Positions 61,804-64,000 of a DNA stretch of 64,000 bases are shown here, piece by piece. Position 1 is the first letter of the stretch; each line of letters starts with the position of its first letter. The position numbers and the translations under genes are program-made. Under the pieces are notes generated by a model. The model saw only the letters and a program-made list of their open reading frames with translations, had not been told where the DNA came from and made no database searches. This stretch comes from Mycobacterium sp. (GTDB taxonomy: Bacteria; Actinomycetota; Actinomycetes; Mycobacteriales; Mycobacteriaceae): contig NZ_PKEK01000039.1 of assembly GCF_002863225.1 (NCBI RefSeq), positions 62,001 through 126,000 on the forward strand, read 5' to 3'.

Positions 61804-63795
61804 GTGGCGCTCAAACCAGTAACCGACGACTTGCGTGATTTGGCCGAGGCCCACGGAGTCGCTACGCGTTACCGCAACGAGAAACGTGAGATCGTCGACG
61901 TCGATGCAGACGTGGTGATCAAGGTGCTGGGACTCCTCGAAGTAGAAGCCGCCAGTCCGAGCGACCGGCGTCGCGAGTTGGCCAGGGTCGCCGAAGTCCG
62001 GCAGACCAACCTGCTGCCACCCACGATTGCCGTCCGCGTCGGCGAACGACCCCGGCCGCTGCCCGGAGCCGCCCGGTTGATCGCGGACAACGGCGACGAG
62101 TTCGCGGTCCGCGACGAACTGCCCTCGGACCTGTCACCGGGCTGGTACCGGCTGCATACGGCGACGGGCGGACAAGCGACCGTCGTAGTCGCGCCGCCCA
62201 AGCTGCCGCCGACGCCGAATACGTGGGGGTGGATGCTGCAGCTCTACGGCGTTCGCTCGCAACGATCCTGGGGCGTCGGCGATCTGGGTGACCTGAAGGA
62301 GTTCGTGAACTGGACGGCGTCTGAGCACGACGCGGGCGCGGTGCTTCTCAACCCGCTCCACGCCCCCGGGCCTACCCATCCGGTGCAACCGTCGCCCTAC
62401 ACTCCGTCCAGCCGCCGCTTCGTCAATCCACTCGCCTTGCGTATCGAGGACCTCGAGGCATACCGGCGAGCCGACCCCGACACCCGTGCGGAAGTCGACG
62501 CACTGCGGGTCTGGCACGGTACTGAACGTATCGATTACGACCTGGTGTGGGCTGCCAAGCGGGCGGCGCTGGAGTTGCTATGGCGTGCCGAAGGCCGCCC
62601 CGACTCGTCGACTCTCGAAGTGTCCCAAGGTTTGCGCGATTGGAGTACCTACTGCGCGCTGGCCGAACGCCATGGAGGTCGCTGGACTCAATGGCCCGAG
62701 CCGTTACGCCACGTCGGCGGGTCAGCGGTGGCGGCAGCACGGCGGCAGTTGGCGCCGCGGGTCGCGTTGCACGCCTGGATTCAACAGCAGTGTGCAGCGC
62801 AGCTGAGCGCGGTACGCGAGGTGGCGCACGATGCCGGGATGGCCATCGGCTTGATCCACGATCTCGCGGTGGGCGTCGATGCCGCGGGCGCCGATGCGTG
62901 GGCACTTGCCGATGTGCTTGCCACGGGCGTGACGGTCGGGGCGCCGCCGGACAACTACACGCCGGCGGGCCAGGACTGGGGGCTGCCACCCTGGCGGCCG
63001 GATCGCCTGGCCGCCACCGGTTATCGCGGGTTACGCGACATGCTCGAGGCCGTGTTGGGCCATGCCGACGGCCTCCGGATCGACCACGTGGCCGGGCTGT
63101 GGAGGCTGTGGTGGGTTCCGCCGGGTGACGGTCCCGACCGTGGGACCTACGTGCATTACGACGCGAACGTCATGCTGGCCGTCATCGCGTTGGCCGCCCA
63201 CCAGGCCAAGGCCGTCGTCATCGGCGAGGACCTCGGCACCGTTGAACCGGAAGTGACGCAGGCACTGGCGGACAACGAGATGCTCGGATGTGCTGTGTCG
63301 TGGTTCGTCCGCGACGAGAGTGCGCCCGGTCAACCGCTACTACCACCGGCGCAGTGGCCGAAGCGCGCAGCCGCCAGCATCTCCACGCACGACCTGCCCA
63401 CCGCGGCAGGATTCCTGCGAGGCGAGCATGTGCGGGCTCGCGCTGAACTCGGGCTGCTGAAGGATGTCCCGGCCGAGCAAGCGGCGGCCGACAAGGAGCG
63501 CGCTGAATTGTTGGATATGCTGCGATCCTTGAACCTGTTGCCGCCCAACGACAGTCAAACCGAACCGGACGAGGCGACCATCATCACCGCCATGCACCGG
63601 ATGCTGGCGTCGACGCCGAGCCAGGTGAAGCTGATCTCGCCCTACGACGTGATCGCCGAGGCGCGACAACCCAACCTGCCCGGCACGATCGACGAGTACC
63701 CCAACTGGCGACTGCCCCTGCCGGTGACTCTCGAGGAACTCCGCGCCGAACCCCGAGTCACCGCAATTGTCAACGCTTTTCGAAGCAACCATTGA
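61804..63795 (+). CDS. malQ: 4-alpha-glucanotransferase (amylomaltase)
   Basis: A 663-residue GH77 enzyme. After an N-terminal domain come WGWMLQLYGVRSQRSWGVGDLGDL, GLRIDHVAGLWRLWW with the nucleophile Asp, GEDLGTVEPEV with the acid/base Glu, and STHDLPTAAG with the transition-state Asp. It rearranges alpha-1,4-glucans in glycogen and maltodextrin turnover. GTG 61804 begins MALKPVTDD. It ends 25 bp before a strong hairpin. Confidence 0.9.
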   Translation: MALKPVTDDLRDLAEAHGVATRYRNEKREIVDVDADVVIKVLGLLEVEAASPSDRRRELARVAEVRQTNLLPPTIAVRVGERPRPLPGAARLIADNGDEFAVRDELPSDLSPGWYRLHTATGGQATVVVAPPKLPPTPNTWGWMLQLYGVRSQRSWGVGDLGDLKEFVNWTASEHDAGAVLLNPLHAPGPTHPVQPSPYTPSSRRFVNPLALRIEDLEAYRRADPDTRAEVDALRVWHGTERIDYDLVWAAKRAALELLWRAEGRPDSSTLEVSQGLRDWSTYCALAERHGGRWTQWPEPLRHVGGSAVAAARRQLAPRVALHAWIQQQCAAQLSAVREVAHDAGMAIGLIHDLAVGVDAAGADAWALADVLATGVTVGAPPDNYTPAGQDWGLPPWRPDRLAATGYRGLRDMLEAVLGHADGLRIDHVAGLWRLWWVPPGDGPDRGTYVHYDANVMLAVIALAAHQAKAVVIGEDLGTVEPEVTQALADNEMLGCAVSWFVRDESAPGQPLLPPAQWPKRAAASISTHDLPTAAGFLRGEHVRARAELGLLKDVPAEQAAADKERAELLDMLRSLNLLPPNDSQTEPDEATIITAMHRMLASTPSQVKLISPYDVIAEARQPNLPGTIDEYPNWRLPLPVTLEELRAEPRVTAIVNAFRSNH

Positions 63796-63820
63796 AAAGC
63801 AGCTCAACAGAGCCCGGACA

Positions 63821-63867
63821 CGCGAAGAACGGGCGGAACCCGCGCATCGGGCCCGCCCGCCTTCGCG
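63821..63867. terminator. Bidirectional hairpin terminator
   Basis: CGCGAAG (63821-63827) pairs with CTTCGCG (63861-63867), and CGGGCGG (63830-63836) pairs with CCGCCCG (63853-63859), giving a 14-bp stem with a small bulge and 16-nt loop. It lies between convergent malQ and the CsbD-like gene. Confidence 0.75.
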
Positions 63868-63877
63868 GTTCAACTGG

Positions 63878-64000
63878 CTACTCGGCGGCCTTCTGGCGGG
63901 CCTCGGCGGCTTTCTCGGCCGCCCGGGCGGCGTCGGCCTCTGCCTCTTTTTTGGCAACGTCACGAGCGGCCTCGGCCTTGTCCTGCTGAGCCTTGCCCTC
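63878..64000 (-). CDS. CsbD-like stress protein, C-terminal end (5' truncated)
   Basis: The last 40 residues are visible, ending at TAG 63878-63880; the gene continues past the window edge. The end is an Ala/Lys/Glu/Gln-rich amphipathic helix (EGKAQQDKAEAARD..., EKAAEARQKAAE), as in the mycobacterial CsbD-like or microaggregate-binding proteins. The family assignment is from composition and position only; another Ala/Glu-rich protein is possible. Confidence 0.6.
   Translation of the reverse strand, partial: EGKAQQDKAEAARDVAKKEAEADAARAAEKAAEARQKAAE

Noticed and set aside
1..64000. CRISPR arrays, insertion sequences or prophage genes
   Set aside because: No regularly spaced repeats, transposase or integrase motifs, or phage structural genes were recognised by reading the sequence and translations.

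Overview
The window is high-GC DNA from an actinobacterium, almost certainly a fast-growing mycobacterium (Mycolicibacterium-like). The evidence is an MmpS/MmpL pair, an Lsr2-family nucleoid protein, LGFP-repeat and YkuD L,D-transpeptidase cell-wall proteins, two F420-type LLM oxidoreductases, a Sdh1-type iron-sulfur subunit, a CsbD-like alanine/lysine/glutamate-rich tail, frequent GTG starts, and a second GyrA/GyrB-like pair matching the TopoN/TopoM enzyme known from M. smegmatis. No rRNA, tRNA, CRISPR array, transposase or integrase was recognised.

Layout. 1-3.2 kb: the end of a GyrI-like effector-binding protein, an LLM oxidoreductase, a HAD hydrolase and an Rrf2 regulator. 3.3-7.1 kb: a co-directional catabolic-looking operon (a 38-residue small ORF, then MmgE/PrpD, nitronate monooxygenase, tautomerase and NIPSNAP proteins), probably controlled by the Rrf2 protein. 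7.1-11.7 kb: an accessory-looking stretch with a decayed gene, a small membrane protein, an LGFP lipoprotein, a MerR regulator, an Lsr2 paralogue and small uncharacterised genes, with palindromes built on ATTG/CAAT half sites. 11.7-23.5 kb: a mosaic of regulators (XRE/MmyB-like, TetR) and oxidoreductases or hydrolases (AKR, SDR, LLM, alpha/beta hydrolases, PPOX, phytoene-desaturase-like, GMC), plus a membrane metallophosphoesterase.

23.6-27.8 kb: a two-gene type IIA topoisomerase operon. 28-36 kb: thioesterase, amidase with a divergent MFS transporter, then secreted or envelope enzymes (LIP lipase, L,D-transpeptidase, GH6 glycosidase), an alpha/beta hydrolase and a 49-residue acidic protein. 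36-41.3 kb: a putative diiron oxygenase coupled to a flavin/[2Fe-2S] reductase, acyltransferase plus azoreductase, OsmC and an enoyl-CoA hydratase. 41.7-48.6 kb: an HxlR regulator, two divergent methyltransferase operons (one with an adenine/adenosine deaminase, the other with a phytanoyl-CoA-type dioxygenase and a DUF2256 mini-protein), MarR with phenolic acid decarboxylase, a hydrolase and a DUF3237 protein. 48.6-56 kb: FAH and amidase enzymes, then TetR divergent from an overlapping mmpS-mmpL-tenA operon. 56-60 kb: SDR and TetR pairs, a second copy of the 47 kb hydrolase and a DUF4383 membrane protein. 60-64 kb: SRPBCC protein, an unlinked Sdh1-type iron-sulfur subunit, MalQ and the end of a CsbD-like gene.

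Functionally, most of the window consists of small regulator-plus-enzyme modules for aromatic, lipid and xenobiotic turnover. Overlapping starts and stops (GTGA/ATGA) give good operon calls. Several regulator promoters carry a palindromic operator, and four genes have a TANNNT -10 box 5-7 nt before the start codon, as expected of leaderless mycobacterial transcripts.
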